From positions 372,001-436,000 of the forward strand of contig JACKCC010000009.1 of assembly GCA_020634245.1 (NCBI GenBank): DNA of 64,000 nucleotides, read 5' to 3'. A program made the position numbers and the translations under genes. This DNA is from Ardenticatenaceae bacterium (GTDB lineage Bacteria; Chloroflexota; Anaerolineae; Promineifilales; Promineifilaceae). The notes beneath the pieces are model-generated. The model was given only the letters and a program-made list of their open reading frames with translations. It was not told the origin of the DNA and did not search any database. Below are positions 16,079 through 25,300 of this stretch, in pieces; within the stretch, counting starts at the first letter, position 1, and each line of letters begins with the position of its first letter.

Positions 16079-17506
16079 ATGTGGTTTGAAACGATTATCA
16101 GAGAGGAAACCGGGTGCGCGGCGTACATGATTGGCTGCCAGCGCACCAACGAGTGTGCCGTGTTCGACCCGTTGTGGGACATCCAGCCTTACCTGGACAT
16201 GGCCAAAAAACAAAAATCAAAGATTCGTTACATCATCGATTCGCACAGCCATGCCGACCACATATCCGGGGCACGGCTGCTGGCCGAAGCAACCGGCGGC
16301 GAGTTGATTTTGCCCGAATTGGCGGATATCACCTACGAAGCAACCCGCGTCAAACACGGCGCTTTGATCAAGATGGGCGGCGTAGGATTGGAAGTAGTGC
16401 ATGTGCCCGGCCATCGCCCGGAACAGATTAATTTGTTGGTGTACGATTATCCGCGCGGCGACGAACCCTGGTTTATCCTGACGGCCGATTTTGTCATGGT
16501 TGGCGATGTGGCCCGGCCCGACCTGGCTCAGGCTGGGGATGAAGGTGCGCCGGTACTCTATGATGTTTCAATACCTCGTTTCTTAGGTTTACCTGATCAT
16601 GTGGAGGTTTATCCTGGCCACCTGGCCGGTTCGACTTGAGGACGCGTCACCAGTGGCAAGGTTGCCACTACGGTTGGTTACGAGCGGCGTTTCAATGACG
16701 CATTAAAAATCAAAGACAAGAAACGGTTTACGGCTTATATGCAAGATGAGCAGCCGGTCAAGCCGGCTAACATTCTGAATATTGTGGCGACGAATCAGGG
16801 GAAACGGCCGTTAACCCTCACCAAACCCGTCGCCAAACCCCTCTCCCCGGCCCGCATCAAAGAACTGATGGCCGCCGGGCACGCCGTCGTCGATGCCCGC
16901 TCATCAGCCACGTATGGCGCAGGGCACATCGCTGGTGCCTATAACGTACAAATGGACAGCACCGAATTTGAGCAGCGCGTGGGCTGGGTTGTGCCCGATA
17001 ACACCCCCATCATCCTGGTTACCGACAGCGACGCTGATGCACAGAAATGTATCTACAACATGGCCTTCATCGCCCTGGATCAGTTAGTAACCGGTTTTCT
17101 TGATGGCGGCATTGATGCCTGGATGGCAGCGGGTTATCCTATCGAAACAGTACCGCAAATCGATGTTCACACCCTTCGAAATAGGCTGTTGGCCAACGGA
17201 TTGCAAGTACTGGACGTACGCGAAAATGATGAGTGGGACGAAGGCCATATCGAAGGAGCGCACTTTATGCCCTACACCAGCCTGGCCCAACAGCTTGACA
17301 TTCCACCCCAAATTGACAAGCTGGCCATCACACCTGACCAAAGCATTGCTGTGACCTGCGCTACCGGCAAACGGTCCAGCACAGCCATCAGCCTGTTGAA
17401 GCAAAATGGTTATAAATATCTTTATAATGTTACCGGCGGTATGGAAGCGTGGGAAAATGCCGGCTTCAAAATGATTGATGGGGACGGGAATGTATGTAGT
17501 ATTTAG
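16079..17506 (+). CDS. Persulfide dioxygenase-rhodanese fusion with in-frame TGA (candidate selenoprotein)
   Basis: 475 codons plus stop if TGA 16637-16639 (codon 187) is read through; both parts are in the same frame. The N-terminal metallo-beta-lactamase domain has SHSHADH, HVPGH, LTADFVMVGD and YPGHLAG metal motifs. Two rhodanese domains follow: the first lacks the Cys (VTDSDADAQ), the second has it (TCATGKRSS). This is the CstB-type persulfide dioxygenase architecture. TGA falls in GST-x-GRV, where relatives as I recall have GSxCG, so it replaces a conserved Cys. A hairpin follows the TGA at bacterial-SECIS distance. Selenocysteine is one reading; a TGC/TGT nonsense mutation or sequencing error is the other. 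GGAGG at 16070-16074 fixes the start. ATG 16739 lacks a ribosome binding site. Confidence 0.75.
16637..16673 (+). promoter_or_regulatory. TGA plus SECIS-like stem-loop
   Basis: TGA 16637-16639 is followed after 12 nt by AGTGGCAA (16652-16659), GG, and TTGCCACT (16662-16669), a perfect inverted repeat. With a 7-bp stem the apical loop is AGGT, starting 20 nt after the TGA with G at its second position. This fits the bacterial SECIS pattern as I remember it. A possible lower stem pairs CC 16650-16651 with GG 16672-16673. Confidence 0.5.
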
Positions 17507-17518
17507 CAACTGTTAACA

Positions 17519-17575
17519 GTTAGTTGATAGCCATTAGCTTGCGCAATCTGGCAAATAGCTAACAGCTAATTGCTC
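17519..17575 (+). repeat. Weak word-type inverted repeat before the first YeeE gene
   Basis: GTTAGTTGATAGCCATTAGCT faces words ATAGCTAACAGCTAAT on the right. Pairing is imperfect and confidence is low. CTTTTTCGGGGG follows, so weak termination is possible. Confidence 0.35.
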
Positions 17576-17632
17576 TTTTTCGGGGGACCGATACAGGTGT
17601 AATTTCTGACCTGCAAAAAAAGGAGAAAAATA

Positions 17633-18118
17633 ATGTGGGACAAAATTTTACAACCGTGGCCCTGGTATGTGGCCGGTCCTCTGATTGGTTTGATGGTTCC
17701 GGGACTGCTGCTGCTAACCGGCAAAACCTTTGGTATTTCCGGCTCTTTCCGACACATAGATGCCATATGCCTGCCCAAAAGCAAGCTGCCATACTTGCGC
17801 GACGATAACTGGCGGGCTTACATCTGGCAGCTCATCATGATTGGCGGCATCATGATTGGCGGATTTGTAGCCAACCATATCTTATCGCCTGAACCGGTGG
17901 CGTTTTTGCCCAATGATTATTACAGTTGGGGTGGTGCGTTAAAGTTGGTTATCGGCGGCATTCTGGTCGGTTTTGGAACGCGTTACGCCAATGGCTGTAC
18001 ATCAGGTCACACCATCATGGGTCTTTCCAATTTGCGCTGGCCCAGCCTGGTGGCCACGATTTGCTTCTTTATTGGCGGTTTGTTTACCACGTTTGTGTTG
18101 TGGCCGTTGCTTAATTAG
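17633..18118 (+). CDS. YeeE/YedE-family sulfur transporter, first half
   Basis: 161 residues with about four to five membrane helices. The YeeE hallmark GFGTRYANGCTSGHTIMGLSN (about residues 110-130, split motif with Cys in NGCTSGH) is present. In TsuA-type proteins such Cys residues relay thiosulfate or sulfane sulfur through the membrane. It forms a pair with the gene 85 bp downstream, together making up one full YeeE-like unit. AAAGGAG at 17619-17625 precedes ATG by seven bases. The context with persulfide dioxygenase and TusA supports import or export of a sulfur species; the exact substrate is unknown. Confidence 0.85.
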   Translation: MWDKILQPWPWYVAGPLIGLMVPGLLLLTGKTFGISGSFRHIDAICLPKSKLPYLRDDNWRAYIWQLIMIGGIMIGGFVANHILSPEPVAFLPNDYYSWGGALKLVIGGILVGFGTRYANGCTSGHTIMGLSNLRWPSLVATICFFIGGLFTTFVLWPLLN

Positions 18119-18133
18119 GGAAACAGGAAACCC

Positions 18134-18190
18134 AACTTCCCGGAAGTTCGTATACCGTTCAATCCGGTGATGGACAACTTCCGGGAAGTT
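18134..18190 (+). repeat. Pair of near-palindromes in inverted orientation between the YeeE halves
   Basis: AACTTCCCGGAAGTT (18134-18148) and AACTTCCGGGAAGTT (18176-18190) are exact reverse complements and each is nearly palindromic itself. They can form two small hairpins or one large one. The right copy ends shortly before the GGAG of the next gene. Confidence 0.7.
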
Positions 18191-18203
18191 TACTGCGGAG
18201 ACA

Positions 18204-18617
18204 ATGATGAAGAATTTTTGGGCTCTCTTACTTGGTTTGGGATTTGGCATTGTGCTGGTAAAAGGTGAGGTAATCTCCTGGTTTCGGATTCAGGCGATGT
18301 TTCGCTTTCAAGAAGCACACATGTATTTGATTATTGGTTCGGCGGTTGTTGTTGGAGCGATTTCCTTGCTGATTATTAAACGCCTCCATATGAAAACGGT
18401 TTATGGCGAAGAGATTCATATTCGTGAAAAACCGTTTAACAAGGGCGTTGTATTTGGCGGGGTTATTTTTGGCATGGGCTGGGCAATTACGGGTGCCTGC
18501 CCTGGACCCATTTATGCCCAAATTGGCAGCGGTGCTTATATGGCCGTGGTGACGTTTGTATCTGCTTTACTGGGGGCTTATTTGTATGGTTACTTCCAAC
18601 CCAAGCTTCCCCATTAA
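18204..18617 (+). CDS. YeeE/YedE-family sulfur transporter, second half
   Basis: 137 residues with about four membrane helices. FGMGWAITGACPGPIYAQIGSG (split: GMGWAITGACPG, PIYAQIG, about residues 92-112) is the characteristic conserved GACPGP region with the sulfur-handling Cys. It complements the previous gene and probably forms a heteromeric channel. GCGGAG lies three bases before ATG ATG. The next gene starts inside its last codons, showing tight co-translation. Confidence 0.82.
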   Translation: MMKNFWALLLGLGFGIVLVKGEVISWFRIQAMFRFQEAHMYLIIGSAVVVGAISLLIIKRLHMKTVYGEEIHIREKPFNKGVVFGGVIFGMGWAITGACPGPIYAQIGSGAYMAVVTFVSALLGAYLYGYFQPKLPH

Positions 18618-19590
18618 TTTGGGGCCACAGGAACTGGCGCTGGCCCGCCACCTGACGTATGATCTTTTGGGAAAGTTGTATCTGGAAGGGGTAACGGCCG
18701 TTACCCTGCCCACACTCCAAATTATTCCCAGTTTAGCCCAGACCATAACCCGGCCGTTTAATCACGATGAAAGCGCCGCCAGCCATCAGGAACTATTTAG
18801 CTTCAACGTATTCCCCTACGAAAGCATCTTCCTCGATGGCAGCGGCCTGTTAGGCGGCCCGGCTGCCGACGCAGTTTTGCGCAGCTATCAGGCTGCCGGC
18901 TTCATAGTTGACGCCGGCAGCACCAGTCCGGACCACATTGGCCACGAACTGGGCTTGCTATCCCACCTGTGCGCCGCCGAAGCAGATGCCTGGGAAGACA
19001 ATTTAACCGCCGCAGCAGACCGAATGCGCCATTTACAGCGCAATTTTTTGCAGAGCCATCTTCTGCGCTGGCTGGTTCCTTTTGTTGTAGCCATAAAGCA
19101 GCAGGAACGGCCGTTTTACACCGCCCTGGCCCAACTCAGCCTCGACTTCATCTACGATCATTGGCAAGAAATCACCACCGACGCCTCGTTACCCCTAATG
19201 GGGAACAGCCTGCCCGAACCGCCAGACCTGCTCGGCGACGAAAAAACCGGCCTGAAGGAGATCGCCACCTATCTCATCACTCCGCCCTACAGCGGCCTTT
19301 TCCTCAGCCGCAATGACATCACCCGGCTGACCCGATCGCAGGACATTCCGCATGGATTTGGCGACCGCACCCAAATATTAACCAATTTACTGCGCGGTGC
19401 AGCCCAATTTGAGGCACTGCCCAATCTTTTGAGCGACGTTCAAGAACTACTCCGTGTTTATCAGAATGAATATACGAAAGCAACAAGGGAGATGCGCGGC
19501 CTGACCCGATTCATCGCCGCCTGGCAGGCGCAAATTGCCGAAACTGACCAGTTATTGACACAAATCAAACAACAAATAGAGAGTGCCTGA
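18586..19590 (+). CDS. TorD/DmsD-like chaperone for molybdoenzyme maturation
   Basis: About 334 residues from ATG 18586. The core (about 75-210) has the all-helical TorD-type signature: FNVFPYESIFLDGSG, DHIGHELGLLSHLCAAEA and HLLRWLVPFVVAI. TorD proteins bind an immature molybdoenzyme and help insert the cofactor. The likely client is the molybdopterin oxidoreductase encoded at 12966. ATG 18586 overlaps the upstream gene by 32 bp; a GGGGG stretch ten bases upstream may serve as a binding site. The C-terminal 100 residues (long helices, EYTKATREMRGL) are longer than in typical TorD. The stop overlaps the next start (TGATG). Confidence 0.75.
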   Translation: MVTSNPSFPINLGPQELALARHLTYDLLGKLYLEGVTAVTLPTLQIIPSLAQTITRPFNHDESAASHQELFSFNVFPYESIFLDGSGLLGGPAADAVLRSYQAAGFIVDAGSTSPDHIGHELGLLSHLCAAEADAWEDNLTAAADRMRHLQRNFLQSHLLRWLVPFVVAIKQQERPFYTALAQLSLDFIYDHWQEITTDASLPLMGNSLPEPPDLLGDEKTGLKEIATYLITPPYSGLFLSRNDITRLTRSQDIPHGFGDRTQILTNLLRGAAQFEALPNLLSDVQELLRVYQNEYTKATREMRGLTRFIAAWQAQIAETDQLLTQIKQQIESA

Positions 19591-21743
19591 TGACCTCCCG
19601 TGCCGCCCCTACATTTGCTGAAACAGGGCGACAGCTCCTCAGCGAATATTCTGCTTTTCTACGACACCCCCTCGATATTTTCCGCAGCTACCAACGACAA
19701 AATTTACGTCCTGATTTGATTGCCGGGCTAACGGTGGGTGTGGTGATGCTGCCGCAAGCCATTGCCTACGCACTGGTAGCCGAACTGCCGCCGCAAATGG
19801 GATTGTACGCCGCCATCGTAGCCACAATCGTTGGCGCGCTGTGGGGATCGTCGCACCATCTGCACACCGGCCCGACCAATACCACTTCCCTCATTGTCCT
19901 CTCCGGGCTGCTGGCGGTGGCCACCCCAGGTACGCCGAAATATGTCATTGCCGCCGGCGTGATGGCTTTTTGGGTGGGCGTTATCCGGCTGGGGTTGGGG
20001 CTGCTGCGCATGGGGGTTTTGGCCAATTTCGTCTCCGATTCGGTTGTCGTTGGTTTCACTGGTGGCGCGGGGATTCTCATCGTTGTCAACCAATTGCAAC
20101 ACTTGTTACGGGTGGAGATTAGTCGTTCGCCCATGTTTTACACGACACTGCAAGAAATTAGCGGGCAGTTAACGGCCGTACACCTGCCCAGTTTAGTCAT
20201 CGGCGGCAGCATGATCGTTTTCTTGTTACTGCTCAAACAGTTCAAACCGCGTTGGCCGGCCCCACTGCTGGGCATGATTCTCGCTTCTGCCGCCGTCGGC
20301 CTGCTTGAACTGGAAAACCAGGGCATTTTGGTCCTGGGGCAGCTGCCACAAGGTCTGCCACCGCTGGCACGGCTGCCCCTTTTTGATTTTGATTTGCTGC
20401 GCCAGATGATTTCCGGTGTTTTTGCTGTAGCCGTCATCGGTTTGGTGGAAGCCACCTCCATTTCCCGCGCCATCGCTGCCCAAAGCGGGCAGCACCTGGA
20501 AGCCGACCAGGAATTTGTCGGGCAGGGGCTGGCCAATATCGCCGCCGGTTTGTTGTCCGGTTATCCTTGTTCCGGCTCATTGACCCGATCACTGGTCAAT
20601 TACGAATCGGGCAGCCGCACCCAATTGGGTGCTGTTTTCTCCGGCCTGTTTGTACTGGTTGCCGTTTTATTATTCGGTCCCTGGGCGCGTTTTTTGCCGC
20701 GGGCAGCACTGGCCGGTTTGCTGGTTGTGATCGGCTTGCGCATGCTCAACTTGCGGGAAATGCGCCACATCTGGCACACATCGCGCGGCGATTCGGCCAT
20801 CATGGTGGTGACGTTTGCGGCCACGCTGCTGCTGCCCCTGGAAATTGCCGTGTTAACCGGGGTGATGGTTTCCTTTGCCCGCTATATCGCCATCACCTCG
20901 CAGCCCGCCGTACACACGATGCTGCCGGATGCTGAGTTTCGCCATCTCACGCACAGCCCAACCAAATCGACCTGCCCGCAGTTAGCAATTCTCACCATCG
21001 AAGGATCGCTTTATTTTGGGGCCACAGCCCACGTGGAGGAGGAGATCCGGCACAATCTGGACATAAATCCTTACCAGCGTTTTTTGCTGCTGCGCATGCA
21101 TCAGGTCAATCATTGCGACATCAGCGGGCTGCATATGCTGGAAACGATTGTGCGCCTCTACCGGCAGCACGGCGGGGATGTGTTTATGGTCGGCGTGCGG
21201 GAAGCAGTATGGGAGAAAATTCAGCTCAGTCATTTTGATGAATTGCTGGGCTTGAGCCATTTCCTTTCCCAGGAACGGGCAATTGAGCATATTTTTTACA
21301 AGGTGTTGGACCCTGGTGTTTGTATTTATAATTGTCCGCACAAAATCTGGCGAGAGTGCCAGAGCTTGCCAAAAAGTGATCGAATTGTTGCCGCGCCGAC
21401 CGGCATATTGGTGCCGGAAACGGCCGTTATCCCCAACACCACCGTCCAGGAATTATGGTCAGCCTTGAACAACGGCGGCCCACCGCTGGTGATTGATGTG
21501 CGCGAACCGTATGAATTTGCCAACGGCCACGTGCCTACGGCGCAGCTCATGCCAATGCCGCAGATTATGAGCGGAGAAACGGCCGTGCCCCGCCATCAGG
21601 CGACGGTACTCATCTGCCGCAGCGGGCGGCGCAGCACCCAGGTGTTGTACAAACTCCAGCAAGCAGGGTATGATAATCTTTCCAACCTGGAGGGCGGCAT
21701 GTTGGCCTGGGAATCGGCCGGACTGCCCGCCGTGATTGATTGA
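19590..21743 (+). CDS. SulP anion transporter with STAS and C-terminal rhodanese domain
   Basis: 717 residues. A SulP membrane domain (about 40-430) starts with LRPDLIAGLTVGVVMLPQAI and contains many helices. It is followed by a STAS domain (about 465-575: LTIEGSLYFGATAHVEEEI, HCDISGLHML), a Cys-containing linker (CIYNCPHKIWREC) and a rhodanese domain (about 625-717) with active Cys in VLICRSGRRSTQ. SulP proteins move sulfate, bicarbonate or other anions. A fused rhodanese suggests coupling of transport to sulfane-sulfur chemistry. The start codon overlaps the chaperone stop. The linker Cys cluster C-x3-C-x6-C is unusual and could bind a metal or carry persulfide. Confidence 0.88.
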   Translation: MTSRAAPTFAETGRQLLSEYSAFLRHPLDIFRSYQRQNLRPDLIAGLTVGVVMLPQAIAYALVAELPPQMGLYAAIVATIVGALWGSSHHLHTGPTNTTSLIVLSGLLAVATPGTPKYVIAAGVMAFWVGVIRLGLGLLRMGVLANFVSDSVVVGFTGGAGILIVVNQLQHLLRVEISRSPMFYTTLQEISGQLTAVHLPSLVIGGSMIVFLLLLKQFKPRWPAPLLGMILASAAVGLLELENQGILVLGQLPQGLPPLARLPLFDFDLLRQMISGVFAVAVIGLVEATSISRAIAAQSGQHLEADQEFVGQGLANIAAGLLSGYPCSGSLTRSLVNYESGSRTQLGAVFSGLFVLVAVLLFGPWARFLPRAALAGLLVVIGLRMLNLREMRHIWHTSRGDSAIMVVTFAATLLLPLEIAVLTGVMVSFARYIAITSQPAVHTMLPDAEFRHLTHSPTKSTCPQLAILTIEGSLYFGATAHVEEEIRHNLDINPYQRFLLLRMHQVNHCDISGLHMLETIVRLYRQHGGDVFMVGVREAVWEKIQLSHFDELLGLSHFLSQERAIEHIFYKVLDPGVCIYNCPHKIWRECQSLPKSDRIVAAPTGILVPETAVIPNTTVQELWSALNNGGPPLVIDVREPYEFANGHVPTAQLMPMPQIMSGETAVPRHQATVLICRSGRRSTQVLYKLQQAGYDNLSNLEGGMLAWESAGLPAVID

Positions 21744-21752
21744 GATGTATTC

Positions 21753-22253
21753 ATGAAAATAGGTATCCTTTCTGACACCCACAATGACTTGCCCATGCTC
21801 CAGCAGGCGCTGGCCTTTTTTCAGCGCCAGGGCATCCAAACCTTGATTCACTGCGGCAACATGACTTCCCCGGAAACGGCCGTTTACTGCCAAAACTTCA
21901 CCTTCATCTACGTCCACGGCAACATGGACCGCTCCCACATGGCTATCCGGCAAACCCTGTTCGACATCAATCCCAGTAATGTTGCCGCCAATCAATTCAC
22001 CGGCGAGCTGATTCCCGGCGTCCGTGTTGCCGTCACCCACGGTCATATACCCGGCAAAATCGAATCTTTTATCGCTAAAGGCTACAACTACATCTTTCAC
22101 GGCCACACTCACCGCCGCCGCGACGAAATCATCGGCGGCAGCCGCATCATCAACTCCGGCGCATTGGGCGGCGCGGAGCATGAACCCCGCTCCGTCTGCC
22201 TGCTCGACCTCAAAACCGGCTATCTCCAGTTTATCAACCAGTCCCAATGGTAA
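21753..22253 (+). CDS. YfcE/MJ0936-like metallophosphoesterase with altered metal site
   Basis: 166 residues. Metallophosphoesterase motifs are DTH (SDTHND, residues 8-10), HCGNM (about 37), HGNMD (about 58), THGH (about 94) and HGHTHR (about 115). The second motif is normally GD; here it reads GN, so the usual metal-bridging Asp is Asn. Other ligands look intact, so activity may be altered or lost. It would hydrolyse phosphodiesters by family analogy. It starts nine bases after the SulP stop and closes the sulfur cluster; a functional link is only positional. Confidence 0.82.
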   Translation: MKIGILSDTHNDLPMLQQALAFFQRQGIQTLIHCGNMTSPETAVYCQNFTFIYVHGNMDRSHMAIRQTLFDINPSNVAANQFTGELIPGVRVAVTHGHIPGKIESFIAKGYNYIFHGHTHRRRDEIIGGSRIINSGALGGAEHEPRSVCLLDLKTGYLQFINQSQW

Positions 22254-22385
22254 AAATGTCTTACCCCCTAATGCGCCAGTAGTACCTCTGTCCAGTCGTT
22301 TCCTCCTGTAAGGCCATGCTACAATCCGGTTAGCCGGGAAGCAGCATCTGTCCCTCCATAAATCAGGTCTGACGATGGAAACGCT

Positions 22386-25300
22386 ATGAGTTTTGATCCA
22401 CCTTACTTAACGCAAGAAAAACATATAATAAAAGATGGCATGGCAACGGCCGTATCCCGCCCATCCATTAACAAATACCAGGCGCTTTTCGAAGCCACAC
22501 CCATCTCACTTTGGGAAGAAGATTTCTCCCAGGTCAAACAATATATTGACCAACTACGGCAAAAAGGCATCACAGATTTCCAGGCATATTTTGACGAGCA
22601 CCCTGAAGAAGTTTATCACTGCATCAAGCTGATCAAGGTTATCGACGTCAATCAATCCACATTGCATCTCTACAAAGCCAGCAACAAGACTGAACTATTG
22701 CAAAATCTTGATACGGTTTTCGGCCCTGAAGCTTTTCACATCTTCAAAGAAGAACTGGTTCTTATTGGAAACGGAGAAACCCTATTTGAAACAGAAGGCG
22801 TTAATTACACATTAACCGGTGATGCGCTTGACGTTTTTGTACGCTGGTCAGTCACACCTGGCTATGAAGAAACGTTTTCTCAGGTCATCGTCTCTATTTT
22901 GAATATTTCCGCCCGCAGGCGAGCCGAACGAACGATGCATCTGCAAACGACGGCGCTAGAATCTGCCGCCAACTCCATTGTCATCACCGATAGTGATGGA
23001 ATCATCCAGTGGGTCAATCCGGCTTTTGCCAAACTGACCGGCTACAGCTCCAATGAAGTGATTGGCCAGACGCCGCGTTTGCTCAAATCAGGCCGAAATG
23101 ATCCGGCACTATATGAAGATTTATGGCAGACCATTTCTTCCGGCCAGGTCTGGCATTGTGAGGAGCTCATCAATAAACGTAAAGATGGTTCGCTGTATTA
23201 TGAACAAATGACCATCGCTCCGGTCAAAAACAAAAATGGCGCGATTACGCATTTTATTGCCTTCAAAGAAGACGTTACGAAGCGAAAAAAAGTTGACATG
23301 GAGTTGCGTGAAGCCAAAGATTACGCTGAACAACTGTTCCGCGTCGTTCCCAGTGCCATTTTAACCGTCGATAAAAACCGGACTATCACCAGTTGGAACC
23401 GAAAAGCAGCCGAACTTCTGGGCTTTACGGCCGAAGAGATGGTCGGGCAAAGCTGCCAAAAATTTGCCTTGCAGCCTTGCGACCAGGCGTGCGGCCTTTT
23501 TTGTGGCGAGGTTAAAAAACCTATTAATGGGGTTGAATGTCAGGTTAAAACGAAAGACGGCCGTATCCTCACCGTGGTTAAACATGCCGACGTGTTACGG
23601 GATGGTAACGGCCGTGTCATCGGCGGCATCGAAAGCTTTGAAGACATCACCAAACGAAAAGCCACAGAGAACAGTCTGAACACCTCATTATCACTGGTAC
23701 AGGCCACCCTGGAATCCACCGCCGACGGTATTCTGGTTGTAAGCAGCCAGGGAAAAATCACCCGCCATAATCAGCGCTTTTTACAAATGTGGCACATTCC
23801 CGACGAACTGGCCAATTCCGACGATGACGATGAACTGCTTGGCTATGTCCTGGAGCAGTTAGTTAAACCAGAGCAATTTATCGACAAAGTGCGGGAGTTA
23901 TACAACCACCCAGAACAGGAAAGTTTTGATACGCTAACCTTCAAAGATGGTCGCATCTTTGACCGCTTCTCCAAACCGCAGTGGGTCAACGATGAAATTG
24001 TCGGCCGGGTCTGGAACTTTCGTGACGTTACAACCCAGCGCCAGGCTGAAAAGAACCTGCGGTTAACCCAATTTTCCGTAGATACGGCACCACAATCTAT
24101 CTTTTGGATTGGGCCAAAAGGGAAAATCCTGAATGCCAATGAAGGCGCCAGCAATATGCTGGGTTACACACTGGATGAACTACGACAATTAACCGTATTT
24201 GATTTTGACCCTATATTTCCGAAAAACCAGTTTGATTCGTTATGGATTGATTTACGGCAGCAGCAGTCTATCATCATTGAGTCAGAACACCAAACGAAAA
24301 ACGGCCGTTGCTACCCGGTAGAAATTCACCTGAGCTACATGAAATACGAAGGGCAGGAATTCATGTTTGCCTCTGCGTCCGACATAACCGAACGCAAAAA
24401 AATGGAAACACAACTGCGCCGGCAGCTAAAAGAAGAAGAACTGTTGGGCCAGGTCACATCCCTCACAACTTCTTCCGGTGAACTCAACACCATCCTGGCT
24501 GCCATCTGCGATAAGATGGCCCACTTCTACAAAGTGCCAAAATCAGCATTCGCCTTTTTGAACTATCAGAAAACAGAAGCCGAAGTCATTGTTGAATACC
24601 GGGAACCAGGCCAGCCCAGTTCCATCGGCAGCGTCATCCCCGTGGTCAACAATCCTTCCATGGAATTCTTGTTACAACACAAGACAGCTCTGGCCATTAA
24701 AGATGCCCAGCATGATCCGCTGATGGCCCCAGTTCACTCTATCATGAAAGAGTTAGGCATCGTTTCTATGCTCCTCATTCCCATTATGATTGGCGATGAA
24801 GTAGTGGGAACAATGGGATTTGATGCCACTACTGAAAGAAATTTTAGTGAAGATGACATCACACTAGGGATACAGGCAGCGGCTCAAATCAGCCACGCAT
24901 TGCAGCGCCAACAAGCTGAACAAAAGATTCAAGAAGAACACGATTTCGCCTATCAAGTCATGAACAATATGGGCCAGGGGCTGATAGTCGTTAAGACTGA
25001 TTGGACAATCGAATACTGCAACTCGGCATTTGGCGACCTGCTGGGTTATGAACCGGAAGTTCTTATCGGTCAATCTGTACTTGAATTGGTCTACGCCATT
25101 AATCCCAAAATCGTCAATATTATTTACGGACGGTGGATGACGGGCGAAACACAAGATGGCGAGTTCCCCTTCAAACATGCTAATGGCCATCCGGTTCCCA
25201 TCTCGATGACTGGTGTTCCACGATGGCGCAACGGACAGATTGATGGCGCGATTGCCGTTATCACCGATCAGACCAAACACAAAGCAATTGAAAAGGAACT

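Noticed and set aside
16739..17506. Separate rhodanese gene starting at ATG 16739
   Set aside because: No ribosome binding site, and coding sequence in the same frame continues upstream to the TGA, so it is part of the fusion.
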